A DNA stretch of 37,125 nt from CAZLKT01 sp964560205 (GCA_964560205.1 CAZLKT010000008.1:1-37125); one strand, 5' to 3'. Positions 16,422 to 24,529 are shown, counted from the stretch's first letter. The notes: generated by a model not told the origin, from the letters alone. Program-made: numbers and translations.

Positions 16422-17207
16422 ATGACATCTGAAAAGAAGCGATCTCCTCATAAACATGACAGCATCATTTTGCATAACGTTCACAAAAGTTTTGGGGACC
16501 ATACAGTGCTGCATAATGCCTCCATTACCGTCCCCCAAAAGCGTTCTTTGGTAATCATGGGACAGTCTGGATCCGGAAAGTCTGTGCTCTTGAAGTGTCT
16601 TTTAGGGTTTTTACCCATAGACGCAGGAGAAATATATATAAATGGACTCTCCATCCGAGAGGAAACAGATGAACAGAGGGAAAAACGTTTTCGCAAAAGC
16701 GGTGTATTGTTTCAGTCTTCTGCATTATTAGATAATCTCACTGTATGGGAGAATATTGCATTTCGGCTTTTAAAGCACACCTCGCGGGAAATGGCCGAGA
16801 AAATTGCCATGGATACTCTCGCGTCTGTGGGGCTTTCTCCAAAAACGGCAGATCTTTTTCCAAATGAACTTTCTGGAGGCATGCGGCGACGGGTAAGCCT
16901 CGCCAGGGCCATCTCTGAAAATCCTACACTTCTTTTTTTTGATGAACCTACCTCTGGTCTGGACCCCATTTTTTCCACCATGATGAGCACCCTCATTCGA
17001 AAATGTAGCCAAAAGCTTGGTGCCACCACTCTCACCATCACCCATGATGTCCGCTGTGCACAGATTATTGCTGATGAAGTGGCGCTTCTACATATGGGAA
17101 ATATTGTGTGGCGAGGTGCGCCAGAGGAGCTTGTTTCCAGCTCTGATCCCTTGGTCCATCAGTTTGCTTTTGGCAAAGTCAAAGGCCCCATGTCCTCTTG
17201 TTTATAA
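16422..17207 (+). CDS. mlaF: ABC transporter ATP-binding protein, MlaF type
   Basis: This is the ATPase of a phospholipid-trafficking ABC importer or exporter (Mla family) acting at the inner membrane. Walker A is GQSGSGKS (47-54), the signature is LSGGMRRRVSLARA (about 149), Walker B is LLFFDEPTSGLDP (about 170) and the H-loop is TITHD. The signature and the GLDPI sequence after Walker B are characteristic of MlaF. I start at 16422, giving the family length of 261 residues; an ATG at 16392 is possible and neither has a strong ribosome-binding site. The permease gene (mlaE), often adjacent, is not in the window. The gene lies between fabH and rsmE on the same strand. Confidence 0.85.
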   Translation: MTSEKKRSPHKHDSIILHNVHKSFGDHTVLHNASITVPQKRSLVIMGQSGSGKSVLLKCLLGFLPIDAGEIYINGLSIREETDEQREKRFRKSGVLFQSSALLDNLTVWENIAFRLLKHTSREMAEKIAMDTLASVGLSPKTADLFPNELSGGMRRRVSLARAISENPTLLFFDEPTSGLDPIFSTMMSTLIRKCSQKLGATTLTITHDVRCAQIIADEVALLHMGNIVWRGAPEELVSSSDPLVHQFAFGKVKGPMSSCL

Positions 17208-17211
17208 TTTT

Positions 17212-17937
17212 ATGATACGCATCTACAGCCCCAACAGTCTTACCGTGGGAGATACTCTTATACTTTCTCCCATGGATGCCCACCATGTGTGCACAGTCAT
17301 GAGAAAAAAACACGGAGACAACATTGTGGTTTTTCACCCCAAGTCTGGGGAGTTTTCTGCCACTCTAGAGATACACAGGAAATCTCATAACCATGTTTTC
17401 GCCCATGTCACCGCATTTCTCAGAAAACCTGAGGTGCTGTTGCCACGACATATGGCCATTCCCCTTATAAAACCTGATAAGCTCCTTTTATGCTATGAAA
17501 AAGCTACGGAATTGTGCGTCACAGATATCCATCCCATCATCACCCAGCATTCCTCCTCCACTCATTATGCTTCTCACCACCACAAATGGCAGCAACGCAT
17601 CAAAGAGGCCGCAGAGCAGTGCCAGCGGTGCACCCTTCCCATCATACATCCCCTCAAAAACCTCAAACAGTGCGTGGAACAAAACATCTCTATCTCGTGG
17701 GTGACTGCCATAGAACGCTCCCCAGACCTCCCCTACGCATCACCAGAGCACTTCCAAACAGCTTCAGGAATTATGGTGGGACCTGAGGGAGGCTTCTCCC
17801 GGGAGGAGAAAGACTATTTGCTCACAGCATCGCCACAACTCCAGAGGGTTCACCTGGGGCCCACTATTTTGCGGGCTGAAACCGCTGCATTATTTTTGCT
17901 GTCCTGCCTCCATAGCACACAGCTTCCCCCCAGATAA
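17212..17937 (+). CDS. rsmE: 16S rRNA (uracil-1498-N3)-methyltransferase
   Basis: A SPOUT-class methyltransferase that makes m3U1498 in the decoding region of 16S rRNA. The N-terminal PUA-like domain includes DAHHVCTVMRKKHGD. The C-terminal knot shows MVGPEGGFSREE (about 187-198) and HLGPTILRAETAA. The ATG at 17212 is 4 bases after the mlaF stop; the open frame continues further upstream only as overlap with mlaF. The 241-residue length fits the family. It is the last gene of the rightward block and is convergent with the next gene. Confidence 0.93.
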   Translation: MIRIYSPNSLTVGDTLILSPMDAHHVCTVMRKKHGDNIVVFHPKSGEFSATLEIHRKSHNHVFAHVTAFLRKPEVLLPRHMAIPLIKPDKLLLCYEKATELCVTDIHPIITQHSSSTHYASHHHKWQQRIKEAAEQCQRCTLPIIHPLKNLKQCVEQNISISWVTAIERSPDLPYASPEHFQTASGIMVGPEGGFSREEKDYLLTASPQLQRVHLGPTILRAETAALFLLSCLHSTQLPPR

Positions 17938-17946
17938 AACACACCA

Positions 17947-18597
17947 TTAGGCCTCTGGTGCATGAGATTTCTTCATTTTTTTTATATCAGGCCCCACGCT
18001 CTTCTGCTGTACTGGTTGTTCTTCACTCTTTGTCTCTTTTTTTTGCGTTCCGTTCTTCTCCTGCTTGTAGACCCATTTTCTTATCAGATGCGGGGTTTTG
18101 CTCAAAAATTTATCTTTCATTCCTCCTATCAGATGAGGAATGTCGTTCAAAACCTTACCTTTCACTTTTCCCATCAGACGAGAAGCTTCGCTCAAAAATT
18201 TAGATTGCTTATCACTCTTATACAATCTATACCCCGCATATCCCAGAGCAGCCATGCTCAACAACAGACCACTTCCTACCAAAAGAACCCCACGAAATCT
18301 TGCAAGCTCTCTCAGATCGTCCACTTGTTTTCGAAGGTTTTCTATAAGTACTTTTTTTTCGCATCTTTGATCGCAATTCCTTAATAAACGATCATTCTCT
18401 TCAGAAATAAGTCTCGTAGATTCATCTATAGAGAGCTGTTGCACTTTTACATTCGGCTTCATTTCGCACACATATAATCGACCACTACAGATTTGCCAAT
18501 TTTTTTGACATTCACCTAAATCCTTGAAAGCCATGCCTTCAGAAACAGAAAAAAAAGCCCCTACGAGCACACATACTTTAAATAATTTTTTATTCAT
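17947..18597 (-). CDS. Hypothetical exported single-pass membrane protein with 15-residue repeats
   Basis: I do not recognise this family. The ATG at 18597 follows GAGGAA. A signal sequence (about residues 1-23) is followed by a segment with six or so cysteines (GECQKNWQICSGRLYVC and RNCDQRC) and a short coiled coil (KKVLIENLRKQVDDLREL). A membrane helix follows (about 104-125, VLLVGSGLLLSMAALGYAGY). The region after the helix holds three 15-residue repeats (FLSEASRLMGKVKGK, VLNDIPHLIGGMKDK, FLSKTPHLIRKWVYK), visible in the DNA as 45-base repeats near 18072-18206. The C-terminus is lysine-rich. Cysteines before the helix fit an oxidising extracytoplasmic location. It may be transcribed from the orphan promoter at 18828-18856. 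Confidence 0.65.
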   Translation of the reverse strand: MNKKLFKVCVLVGAFFSVSEGMAFKDLGECQKNWQICSGRLYVCEMKPNVKVQQLSIDESTRLISEENDRLLRNCDQRCEKKVLIENLRKQVDDLRELARFRGVLLVGSGLLLSMAALGYAGYRLYKSDKQSKFLSEASRLMGKVKGKVLNDIPHLIGGMKDKFLSKTPHLIRKWVYKQEKNGTQKKETKSEEQPVQQKSVGPDIKKMKKSHAPEA

Positions 18598-18926
18598 TTT
18601 ATTTCCTCTATACTTTCCATGATCATTATATTGATTAAATAAAAACATTTTTTTAAAAAATATAAACAATCCCAACCAAAATCCTCTATTAATAAAAACA
18701 TATCGTAATAACTATACGTTACCACTACATCCTGAAAGGCTCCAACTTTGCCCACGCAACCCCTGCTTTTGGAACTATACCCTGTGTCAATCTATATAAA
18801 ATGCCCCTCCACGGAGCTATTTTTTTGAGGATAGTGTATTTCAGACAGAAAGTAAATCACTAAATATGTTGAAATTTTCATTAACTACATTGTAAAATAT
18901 CTTTTTTATCCACATCCCAAAAAGCC
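18598..18926. other. AT-rich intergenic region with orphan promoter and decayed repeat unit
   Basis: I see no convincing gene in this stretch. It contains the promoter-like element described separately and, next to the stop of the following paralogue, 14 bases (18913-18926) identical to the corresponding stretch downstream of the second paralogue. Just past the promoter on the minus strand a GGAGGGG sequence is not followed by an open frame. The simplest reading is the remnant of a third copy of the promoter-gene unit. Confidence 0.4.
18828..18856 (-). promoter_or_regulatory. Island promoter 1 (no gene directly behind it)
   Basis: On the minus strand TTTACT (18851-18856) is followed after 17 bases by TATCCT (18828-18833). 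The upstream AT-rich stretch ending ATTTAGTGATTTACTTT matches those of the other two island promoters. The next gene starts 224 bases further on at 18597. Confidence 0.45.
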
Positions 18927-19697
18927 TCAGGACAACACCACATCCTTACCCATCATTTTTTTTACATATGGTTCATCATTTTCGTATAGGAAAGGGTCTT
19001 GTGAAGCGATACCCACATTGCTGTCATTCAACTCTTCTTCCAAAAGAGTGGGGGGCATGACCGGCTGGAAAAATTGCACAGGTGATACGGCATCCCAGAT
19101 ATTACCAAGATTGAATACACAGTAAAGATAAAGGGCTATTAACCCAAGACCACCAGCACATACCATAAGGCACGGCGATGCATCAAGTACTCCATTCCTC
19201 CTCTGTGTTTCATTTCTATCGTCATATGCCAAAGATGCAGCGAAAGCGGCAGTACCCAGCAAGAGAACACTCCATGCAGCAACATCATCACCTATGGACA
19301 TATTATAAATCATAGCCGTTAAAGCAACGGCCCCAAGACCACCACTGAAAGCCCAACGCATGGAACCACTATCATCATTTCTCAAATCATGCCGGGTATC
19401 CCTATTACGCCAATGATAGACGCAATACCCCAGACCGAATAGGCTCACTGCAAAAAAACAACCCACCGCCACCCATATACTTTTATGCGTATGAGGAGAA
19501 GAGCTCCCACTCAGCTCTGGTAGGTCCTGAGTATTGTTACCTGTGAGCCATGGAGCATGTGAGACTATAGAACTATATGCATTATCAGGGGTTTTCTGCA
19601 CGAAGACTGTGCTGTCCTCTTTGACCGCACTTCCCCTGACTGAAATGATGACTGTCAGACAGAAGAATACAAACCATCCACAAGATCCATACGCCAT
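18927..19697 (-). CDS. Hypothetical multi-pass membrane protein, paralogue A of the island pair
   Basis: The family is unknown to me. I start it at 19697, the second of two adjacent ATGs, with GGAG 5 bases upstream; the alignment with paralogue B also begins here. A signal or membrane segment (about 6-22) is followed by a polar loop, four or five membrane segments (about 72-92, 113-132, 138-154, 172-193) and a polar C-terminus. The last 19 residues (YENDEPYVKKMMGKDVVLS) match those of paralogue B at 15 positions, and the DNA around the stop is identical for 32 bases. The N-terminus (AYGSCGWFVFFCLTV) and the FFQPV segment are also shared. A conserved extreme C-terminus in diverging proteins suggests a sorting or secretion signal; this is inference. 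It has its own promoter. Confidence 0.65.
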   Translation of the reverse strand: MAYGSCGWFVFFCLTVIISVRGSAVKEDSTVFVQKTPDNAYSSIVSHAPWLTGNNTQDLPELSGSSSPHTHKSIWVAVGCFFAVSLFGLGYCVYHWRNRDTRHDLRNDDSGSMRWAFSGGLGAVALTAMIYNMSIGDDVAAWSVLLLGTAAFAASLAYDDRNETQRRNGVLDASPCLMVCAGGLGLIALYLYCVFNLGNIWDAVSPVQFFQPVMPPTLLEEELNDSNVGIASQDPFLYENDEPYVKKMMGKDVVLS

Positions 19698-19728
19698 CAT
19701 CTCTCCATTACTGGCGAACACCATTTGT

Positions 19729-19757
19729 AGAGTAGCGTTTTTCGCAAGCAAAGTAAA
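19729..19757 (-). promoter_or_regulatory. Island promoter 2, upstream of paralogue A
   Basis: On the minus strand TTTACT (19752-19757), 17 bases, then TACTCT (19729-19734). Transcription would start about 25 bases before the paralogue A ATG. The flanking AT-rich sequence resembles promoters 1 and 3. Confidence 0.55.
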
Positions 19758-19846
19758 TTATTAAATATATTATAAAATTTTCTTAACTATTGAACAAAAA
19801 ATTCTTTTTTTTGTGTCCAACACGAAAAGGGGCATCCCAAAAAGCC

Positions 19847-20626
19847 TCAGGACAACACCACATCTTTACCCATTATTTTTTTTATATGTGGCCCATCATT
19901 TTCGTATGGGGTGGGATCTTGAAGCGTACCCCCTTGTGCCATTGTACTGTCGTTCCACTCCTGTTCTCCTTCGGAAAGAGTGGGAGACGATGCCACGACC
20001 GGCTGGAAAAATTCCATGAGTACCGCGGCGTTCCAACTATCGCTAGACAGCCTTATTTTCCCTGATAGAAAGTAAAGATTTGCTAATGCAGAAAAAACTG
20101 CACTTCCCATAAAGGATGCTAACCAACATTTATCCTCCCGCATTCTATATGCAAAATATGAAAGGCCAGCTGTAATACCAAGACCTACAATACCCCCTAA
20201 AGCATCATAATTGCCTATGGATAACATATATATGGCATACGCTAAGGCAGCCGTCAAACCACCAGCAGAAGCACAATACATAGACTGATGCTCCCAAATA
20301 CTATCCCACCCATCCCTCATATAACCCTGACGATATATTTTATATGCTACACACAATATGCCAGTTGTAAGAAGAGAACCAAACATGATCCAAAATCCAC
20401 GGATATTACTGTGCGTATAAAAAGGACTCCTCCTCACTCCTCCCGAAATGGGATTACCTAAGGAGCCCTTCTCTGCATCGTAAGCATCGTAAGCATCATA
20501 AACATCGTAAGCATCATCATGGTTTGCGTGCAAGAAGGCTCTATCTTCTCTTTTAACCTCACTTCCATTTACTGGAGCCACGACCGTCACACACAAGAAT
20601 AAAAACCACCTACAAGCTCTATACAT
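19847..20626 (-). CDS. Hypothetical multi-pass membrane protein, paralogue B of the island pair
   Basis: A diverged paralogue of the preceding gene. The start region has GTG, ATG, ATG in succession; I take the second ATG at 20626, with GAGG 5 bases upstream. It has an N-terminal hydrophobic segment (WFLFLCVTVVAPV) followed by a short polar region carrying an Asp-Ala-Tyr repeat (DAYDVYDAYDAYDAE), encoded by five 9-base units at 20475-20519. Membrane segments lie at about 75-95, 113-131, 135-153 and 162-180. The C-terminal tail YENDGPHIKKIMGKDVVLS is the most conserved part of the pair, preceded by EFFQPV. The middle is much less conserved. It is 259 residues long and has its own promoter. Confidence 0.65.
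   Translation of the reverse strand: MYRACRWFLFLCVTVVAPVNGSEVKREDRAFLHANHDDAYDVYDAYDAYDAEKGSLGNPISGGVRRSPFYTHSNIRGFWIMFGSLLTTGILCVAYKIYRQGYMRDGWDSIWEHQSMYCASAGGLTAALAYAIYMLSIGNYDALGGIVGLGITAGLSYFAYRMREDKCWLASFMGSAVFSALANLYFLSGKIRLSSDSWNAAVLMEFFQPVVASSPTLSEGEQEWNDSTMAQGGTLQDPTPYENDGPHIKKIMGKDVVLS
20475..20519. repeat. 9-base tandem repeat inside paralogue B
   Basis: Five 9-base units (consensus GCATCGTAA on the plus strand, with a few substitutions) encode DAY/DVY triplets on the minus strand. Because the unit is a multiple of three, copy-number changes would keep the frame and alter only the length of an exported loop. Confidence 0.75.
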
Positions 20627-20661
20627 CATCACCTCTCAGTTTCTAGCTAAGCCTCTCGCCT

Positions 20662-20690
20662 ATAGTAAAGTTTTTCAGAAACAAAGTAAA
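20662..20690 (-). promoter_or_regulatory. Island promoter 3, upstream of paralogue B
   Basis: On the minus strand TTTACT (20685-20690), 17 bases, then TACTAT (20662-20667). The leader before the paralogue B start would be about 30 bases. It has the best -10 of the three island promoters. Confidence 0.55.
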
Positions 20691-20782
20691 TGTGATCATT
20701 AGATATGATAAAAAACTTCTTTTTTTATCCTTTACTAAGAAAAAGACCTTATTCCAGCAACAAGCCATTCATTGAGATTCAT

Positions 20783-22123
20783 TTAATGAAGTGTTTTCGA
20801 AGACGCTTTCGTCTTTTTTTCTCCGTCTTTGACCAATACAGTGGACTTTTTATTTTTGTTCTTATCATAAATGAAAATAGGTTTTGCATTTTTTTCCACA
20901 GTCTCTGCTTGCACACAGACCTCCTCCACACTTTCTTCGGAGGGAAGCTCATACATGGATTCCAAAAGGATATTTTCCAAAATAGAACGAAGGCCACGAG
21001 CCCCCGTTTTAAGGTCGAGAGCTTTTTTAGCAATGGCAGTTAATGCCTCATCTGTCACACGAAGCTGAACCCCTTCCATGCGGAAAAGCAATTGGTATTG
21101 CTTTAAAAGAGCATTTTTAGGTTGGATCAAAATATCCACTAAAGTTTGCACATCAAAATCTGAAAGTGTCGCAACAACTGGAAGTCGCCCAACAAACTCT
21201 GGGATTAAACCATATTGCAACAGGTCTCTTGGCTCCACAAGACGCAAAATCTCTGAGTTATCTTTTTGTGGAGATTGTTTCTCGACGCTGGAGAAAAAGC
21301 CCATGTTCTGACCTGATGTTCGTGCCAAAATCACTTTATCAAGACCTGCAAAGGCACCACCACAAATAAAGAGGATGTTGGTGGTATCAACCTGAATAAA
21401 CTCCTGCTGCGGGTGTTTTCTTCCCCCCTGGGGTGAAACAAAGGCCACAGTGCCCTCCATAAGTTTCAAGAGAGCTTGTTGCACCCCTTCACCAGAAACA
21501 TCCCGTGTAATGGAAGGATTATCAGACTTTCGCGCGATTTTGTCGATTTCATCAATATAAACAATGCCCCACTGAGCGCGCTCCACATCGTAGGAGGCTG
21601 CCTGCAAAAGCTTCAGAATAATGTTCTCCACATCCTCACCCACATAGCCAGCCTCCGTGAGAGTTGTGGCATCAACAATGGTAAAAGGCACATCCAAAAT
21701 CTTTGCTAATCTTTGAGCAAAAAGGGTCTTTCCAGAGCCCGTTGGTCCAATGAGAAGAATATTTGACTTGGAAAGCTCTACGCCTTCCGCCTCATCAGGA
21801 TTTTTTTCAAAATGCAAGCGTTTATAGTGATTGTACACCGCCACCGCTAAAACCTTTTTTGCATGCATCTGACCAATGATGTAATCATCAAGTATTGTAT
21901 GAATTTCTCGAGGTGTTGGTACAGAAACAGAGGCACCAGTTCCTCCCCCCGACGCATTCTCTTTTTTCTCGCTATCTGACATAATATCATCGCAGAGAGT
22001 CAAGCATTCATCACAAATAAAAACGGTTGGACCGGCAATAAGCTTCTTCACTTCATACTGGCTTTTTCCACAAAAAGAACATCTCAAAACCATCCCAGTA
22101 TCTGAACCATCCCTATCATTCAT
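20783..22123 (-). CDS. clpX: ATP-dependent Clp protease ATP-binding subunit ClpX
   Basis: ClpX is the AAA+ unfoldase that recognises tagged substrates and feeds them to ClpP. The N-terminal zinc domain has Cys-15, Cys-18, Cys-37 and Cys-40. Walker A is GPTGSGKT (126-133), the pore loop is GYVGEDVE and Walker B is IVYIDEIDKIAR. The C-terminal small domain ends GARGLRSILENILLESMYELPS followed by a lysine-rich tail. GGAGGA precedes the ATG. At 446 residues it is slightly longer than usual, mainly in the tail. It is the third gene of tig-clpP-clpX, 131 bases after clpP, so it may also have its own promoter in the AT-rich gap 22124-22254. Confidence 0.97.
   Translation of the reverse strand: MNDRDGSDTGMVLRCSFCGKSQYEVKKLIAGPTVFICDECLTLCDDIMSDSEKKENASGGGTGASVSVPTPREIHTILDDYIIGQMHAKKVLAVAVYNHYKRLHFEKNPDEAEGVELSKSNILLIGPTGSGKTLFAQRLAKILDVPFTIVDATTLTEAGYVGEDVENIILKLLQAASYDVERAQWGIVYIDEIDKIARKSDNPSITRDVSGEGVQQALLKLMEGTVAFVSPQGGRKHPQQEFIQVDTTNILFICGGAFAGLDKVILARTSGQNMGFFSSVEKQSPQKDNSEILRLVEPRDLLQYGLIPEFVGRLPVVATLSDFDVQTLVDILIQPKNALLKQYQLLFRMEGVQLRVTDEALTAIAKKALDLKTGARGLRSILENILLESMYELPSEESVEEVCVQAETVEKNAKPIFIYDKNKNKKSTVLVKDGEKKTKASSKTLH
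20800..20822 (+). terminator. Terminator-like hairpin on the plus strand inside the clpX 3' end
   Basis: AAGACG (20800-20805), a CTTT loop and CGTCTT (20810-20815) form a perfect 6-bp stem followed by a run of T on the plus strand. This orientation is antisense to clpX. It may be a chance product of Lys codons or may stop antisense transcription. Confidence 0.3.
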
Positions 22124-22254
22124 AGATCCTCCATCTCTTTTTCTCTGTCATTTTTCACAGTATGACATAGAGTCATGAAAAAATAACCACAAAAAATCTA
22201 TATTGTGATTTTTTTACTTTTTATTTATTTTTTTATTATTTCTTTTTTCATTTT

Positions 22255-22863
22255 TTATCTTTTTTTTGTAATCAAGCCATCCCGAGAACTTACAACATGG
22301 TCTACAATACCAAACTTACGTGCACCTTCAGCAGAAAGAAAATAATCTCTTTCCGTGGCCTCCTCAATGACGCTCAGTTCTTGCCCGGTATGCTTTGCGA
22401 GAAGTTGATTTAAAAGCGCTCGAAGACCCAGAATTTCCTTCGCATGAATTTCAATATCTGTGGCCTGACCTCTTACACCTCCCAAGGGTTGATGAATCAT
22501 AATACGGGAATGTGTGAGGGCATATCTCTTGCCCTTGGTGCCAGCAGACATAAGAAAAGCTCCTGCAGAAGCAGCTTGTCCAATACACACTGTGGCCACA
22601 TCAGGCTTCACATAACACATGGTATCGTAAATAGCAAAGGCGGATGTCACTGCGCCCCCGGGGGAATTAATGTACATGAAAATATCTTTATCAGCATTCT
22701 CCGCCTCCAAATAGAGCAATTGCGCAGAAATCAAGGAGCTGATATCATCATCAATGGGGCCTGTAAGGAAGATAATGCGCTCCTTCAACAACCGAGAAAA
22801 AATATCAAAGGCACGCTCCCCCCTACTGCTCTGTTCCACAACCATAGGGACCAATCGACTCAT
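22255..22863 (-). CDS. clpP: ATP-dependent Clp protease proteolytic subunit ClpP
   Basis: ClpP is the tetradecameric serine peptidase that pairs with ClpX. The catalytic triad is visible as Ser-99 (GQAASAG), His-124 (IMIHQPLGG) and Asp-173 (ERDYFLS). The N-terminal LVPMVVEQSSRGERAFDI and the stretch YINSPGGAVTSAFAIYDTM are characteristic. GGAGGG precedes the ATG. The length of 202 residues is normal. It lies between tig and clpX, the classical order, with 64 bases after tig. Confidence 0.97.
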   Translation of the reverse strand: MSRLVPMVVEQSSRGERAFDIFSRLLKERIIFLTGPIDDDISSLISAQLLYLEAENADKDIFMYINSPGGAVTSAFAIYDTMCYVKPDVATVCIGQAASAGAFLMSAGTKGKRYALTHSRIMIHQPLGGVRGQATDIEIHAKEILGLRALLNQLLAKHTGQELSVIEEATERDYFLSAEGARKFGIVDHVVSSRDGLITKKR

Positions 22864-22927
22864 AAAACTACCCTCCCATTGATATACTGTTCACAAACTG
22901 CTCAGCGAATACTCACATCATAGATTT

Positions 22928-24412
22928 TCACAAGGCCACCGAAGTCTCAGGAGATGGCGCAGCGGCCTTCTCAGTCACTGCAGAGGCTTTTGCTGCTGTA
23001 AGATCTTTCAAGACATCCTCCAGCGCTATCCCTGTTTTTTCCATTAAATCCTTGTGCTTTTTCTCCATGTCCTCTACAGAAATACTTTCCTCCGGCCTTG
23101 CGCAATGGGCTAAAATAAATTCCTCTGCCTTCGCCTCCTGCACGCTTTCATGAAACTCTTGCAGCTCCCTCTTATTTTTTTGAAAATAATTGGCAAGCTG
23201 ATCCATGGACACCTGACGATCTTTTGCAAGGGCATCAAGGGCCGCCATGGTATCATTTTGTGTCACATTCACACCTTTTTCCTCTGCCAAGGCTCGCAAA
23301 AACAATCGACGTCGCACAGAAGCCTCCGCATAATCATGAAACCTTTTCTTCATCTTTTCAGAAAGCTTATTCCATCCCACAGTTGGCTCCAGATTTTGAG
23401 ATTTTTTTAAAGCTGACAACACCATCTCCCATATATGCATTGACCGTTCTTGTACCAAAATCTCTGGAACCTCAAAGGAAAGTGATGCATCCAATTGTTC
23501 CTGAAGCATTCTTCGAGATACCTCTTGAGCATCATTATGGCTCTTTTTCGTAAATTTTTCCGTAAAATGCTGTCGAAGCTCCTCCACATCAGAACATCCA
23601 TAGGTTTTTGCAAAGGCATCATCTACTTTGTGGGGCACTGTATGACGAATTTCGGAAAAGAGAAGTTTGAAAGTTACTTTTCGTCCCGCAAGATCTTTAT
23701 CTGGAAAATTCTTAGGTACCCGAATGCGCTCCTCTACTGTATGACCGACAGATGCGCCCACAAAGCTCTCTTGAAACTCTGAAGGAAAAAGGTCGCTGCC
23801 CAATTGAAACATGCCTTCCATGGATTTAATTATCCCCTTCTCATCAAAATATTCTAAGAAATACACGATGGTGTCTCCTTTTCGTGCCTCGCGGGGAGAC
23901 TCCAGGGGCTCTGAGGTAAGGGATGTGGAAGCTGCATCCTCCAAACCTTTCTGGATATATGCGGGAGAAAGTACCACTGAATAGTGTGGAACAGAAAATT
24001 GTGTTGTATCGCATTCTTGGATGGTGGGATTCAATGTAAACTCCACGGAAACATCTATGGATGATGAGGCAATATGCTGTAAAGATGACACAGAAGGAAA
24101 AGAAAGCATCTCATAATGGGGCCGTGTCACCAAGGACCATGGGTTTTCCTTCAGAAGCTTCTGCACTTCACGATTGACACATCTTTCAATGGCGTATTCC
24201 AACGCCTCACCACCATACTGAGCAAATACTTTCTCCACTGGCACTTTTCCAGGGCGGAATCCGGGCATCTTCGCTGTTTTTGCTTTTGCAGTGATGAAGG
24301 GCTGCACGTGTTCCAGAATATCAGCTCCCGCAAGAGTGATTTTGTATTTCTTGGATAAAGCCTCATCCTTCACAAGAGTAATAGCTGCTTCTTCAACTGT
24401 TGGTGTCGTCAT
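22928..24412 (-). CDS. tig: Trigger factor
   Basis: A ribosome-bound chaperone and prolyl isomerase that meets nascent chains. I start at the ATG at 24412, with GAGAGG upstream; the open frame extends 16 residues further only by reading through the tRNA gene. The ribosome-binding signature is PGFRPGKVP (about 48-56). The FKBP-like domain follows (KGDTIVYFLEYFDEKG, FPDKDLAGRKVTFKLL) and the helical C-terminal chaperone arms end in an Ala-, Thr- and Glu-rich tail. At 494 residues it is longer than the E. coli protein (432), mostly at the C-terminus. It is the first protein gene after tRNA-Leu, with 18 bases between them, and probably shares its transcript. Confidence 0.95.
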   Translation of the reverse strand: MTTPTVEEAAITLVKDEALSKKYKITLAGADILEHVQPFITAKAKTAKMPGFRPGKVPVEKVFAQYGGEALEYAIERCVNREVQKLLKENPWSLVTRPHYEMLSFPSVSSLQHIASSSIDVSVEFTLNPTIQECDTTQFSVPHYSVVLSPAYIQKGLEDAASTSLTSEPLESPREARKGDTIVYFLEYFDEKGIIKSMEGMFQLGSDLFPSEFQESFVGASVGHTVEERIRVPKNFPDKDLAGRKVTFKLLFSEIRHTVPHKVDDAFAKTYGCSDVEELRQHFTEKFTKKSHNDAQEVSRRMLQEQLDASLSFEVPEILVQERSMHIWEMVLSALKKSQNLEPTVGWNKLSEKMKKRFHDYAEASVRRRLFLRALAEEKGVNVTQNDTMAALDALAKDRQVSMDQLANYFQKNKRELQEFHESVQEAKAEEFILAHCARPEESISVEDMEKKHKDLMEKTGIALEDVLKDLTAAKASAVTEKAAAPSPETSVAL

Positions 24413-24430
24413 GAAAACCTCTCGTTGCCT

Positions 24431-24515
24431 TGGTGCAGACGGAGGGACTCGAACCCCCATGGATTACTCCACCAGAACCTAAATCTGGCGTGTCTACCAG
24501 TTTCACCACGTCTGC
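24431..24515 (-). tRNA. tRNA-Leu (anticodon UAG)
   Basis: The 7-bp acceptor stem pairs GCAGACG with CGTCTGC, followed by discriminator A and an encoded CCA. The anticodon stem CCAGA/TCTGG encloses the loop TTTAGGT with anticodon TAG. The T-arm loop GTTCGAGTC is standard. A variable arm longer than that of class I tRNAs fits leucine. The anticodon decodes CUA and related Leu codons. Confidence 0.95.
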
Positions 24516-24529
24516 CTTTTTACCAAGGA

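Noticed and set aside
17938..17970. Terminator between rsmE and the convergent gene
   Set aside because: Only a 5-bp CACCA/TGGTG stem is present, without a T run in a convincing position.
18927..20626. Toxin-antitoxin or immunity pair
   Set aside because: The two genes are paralogues with the same topology and separate promoters, not a small toxin with a distinct partner.
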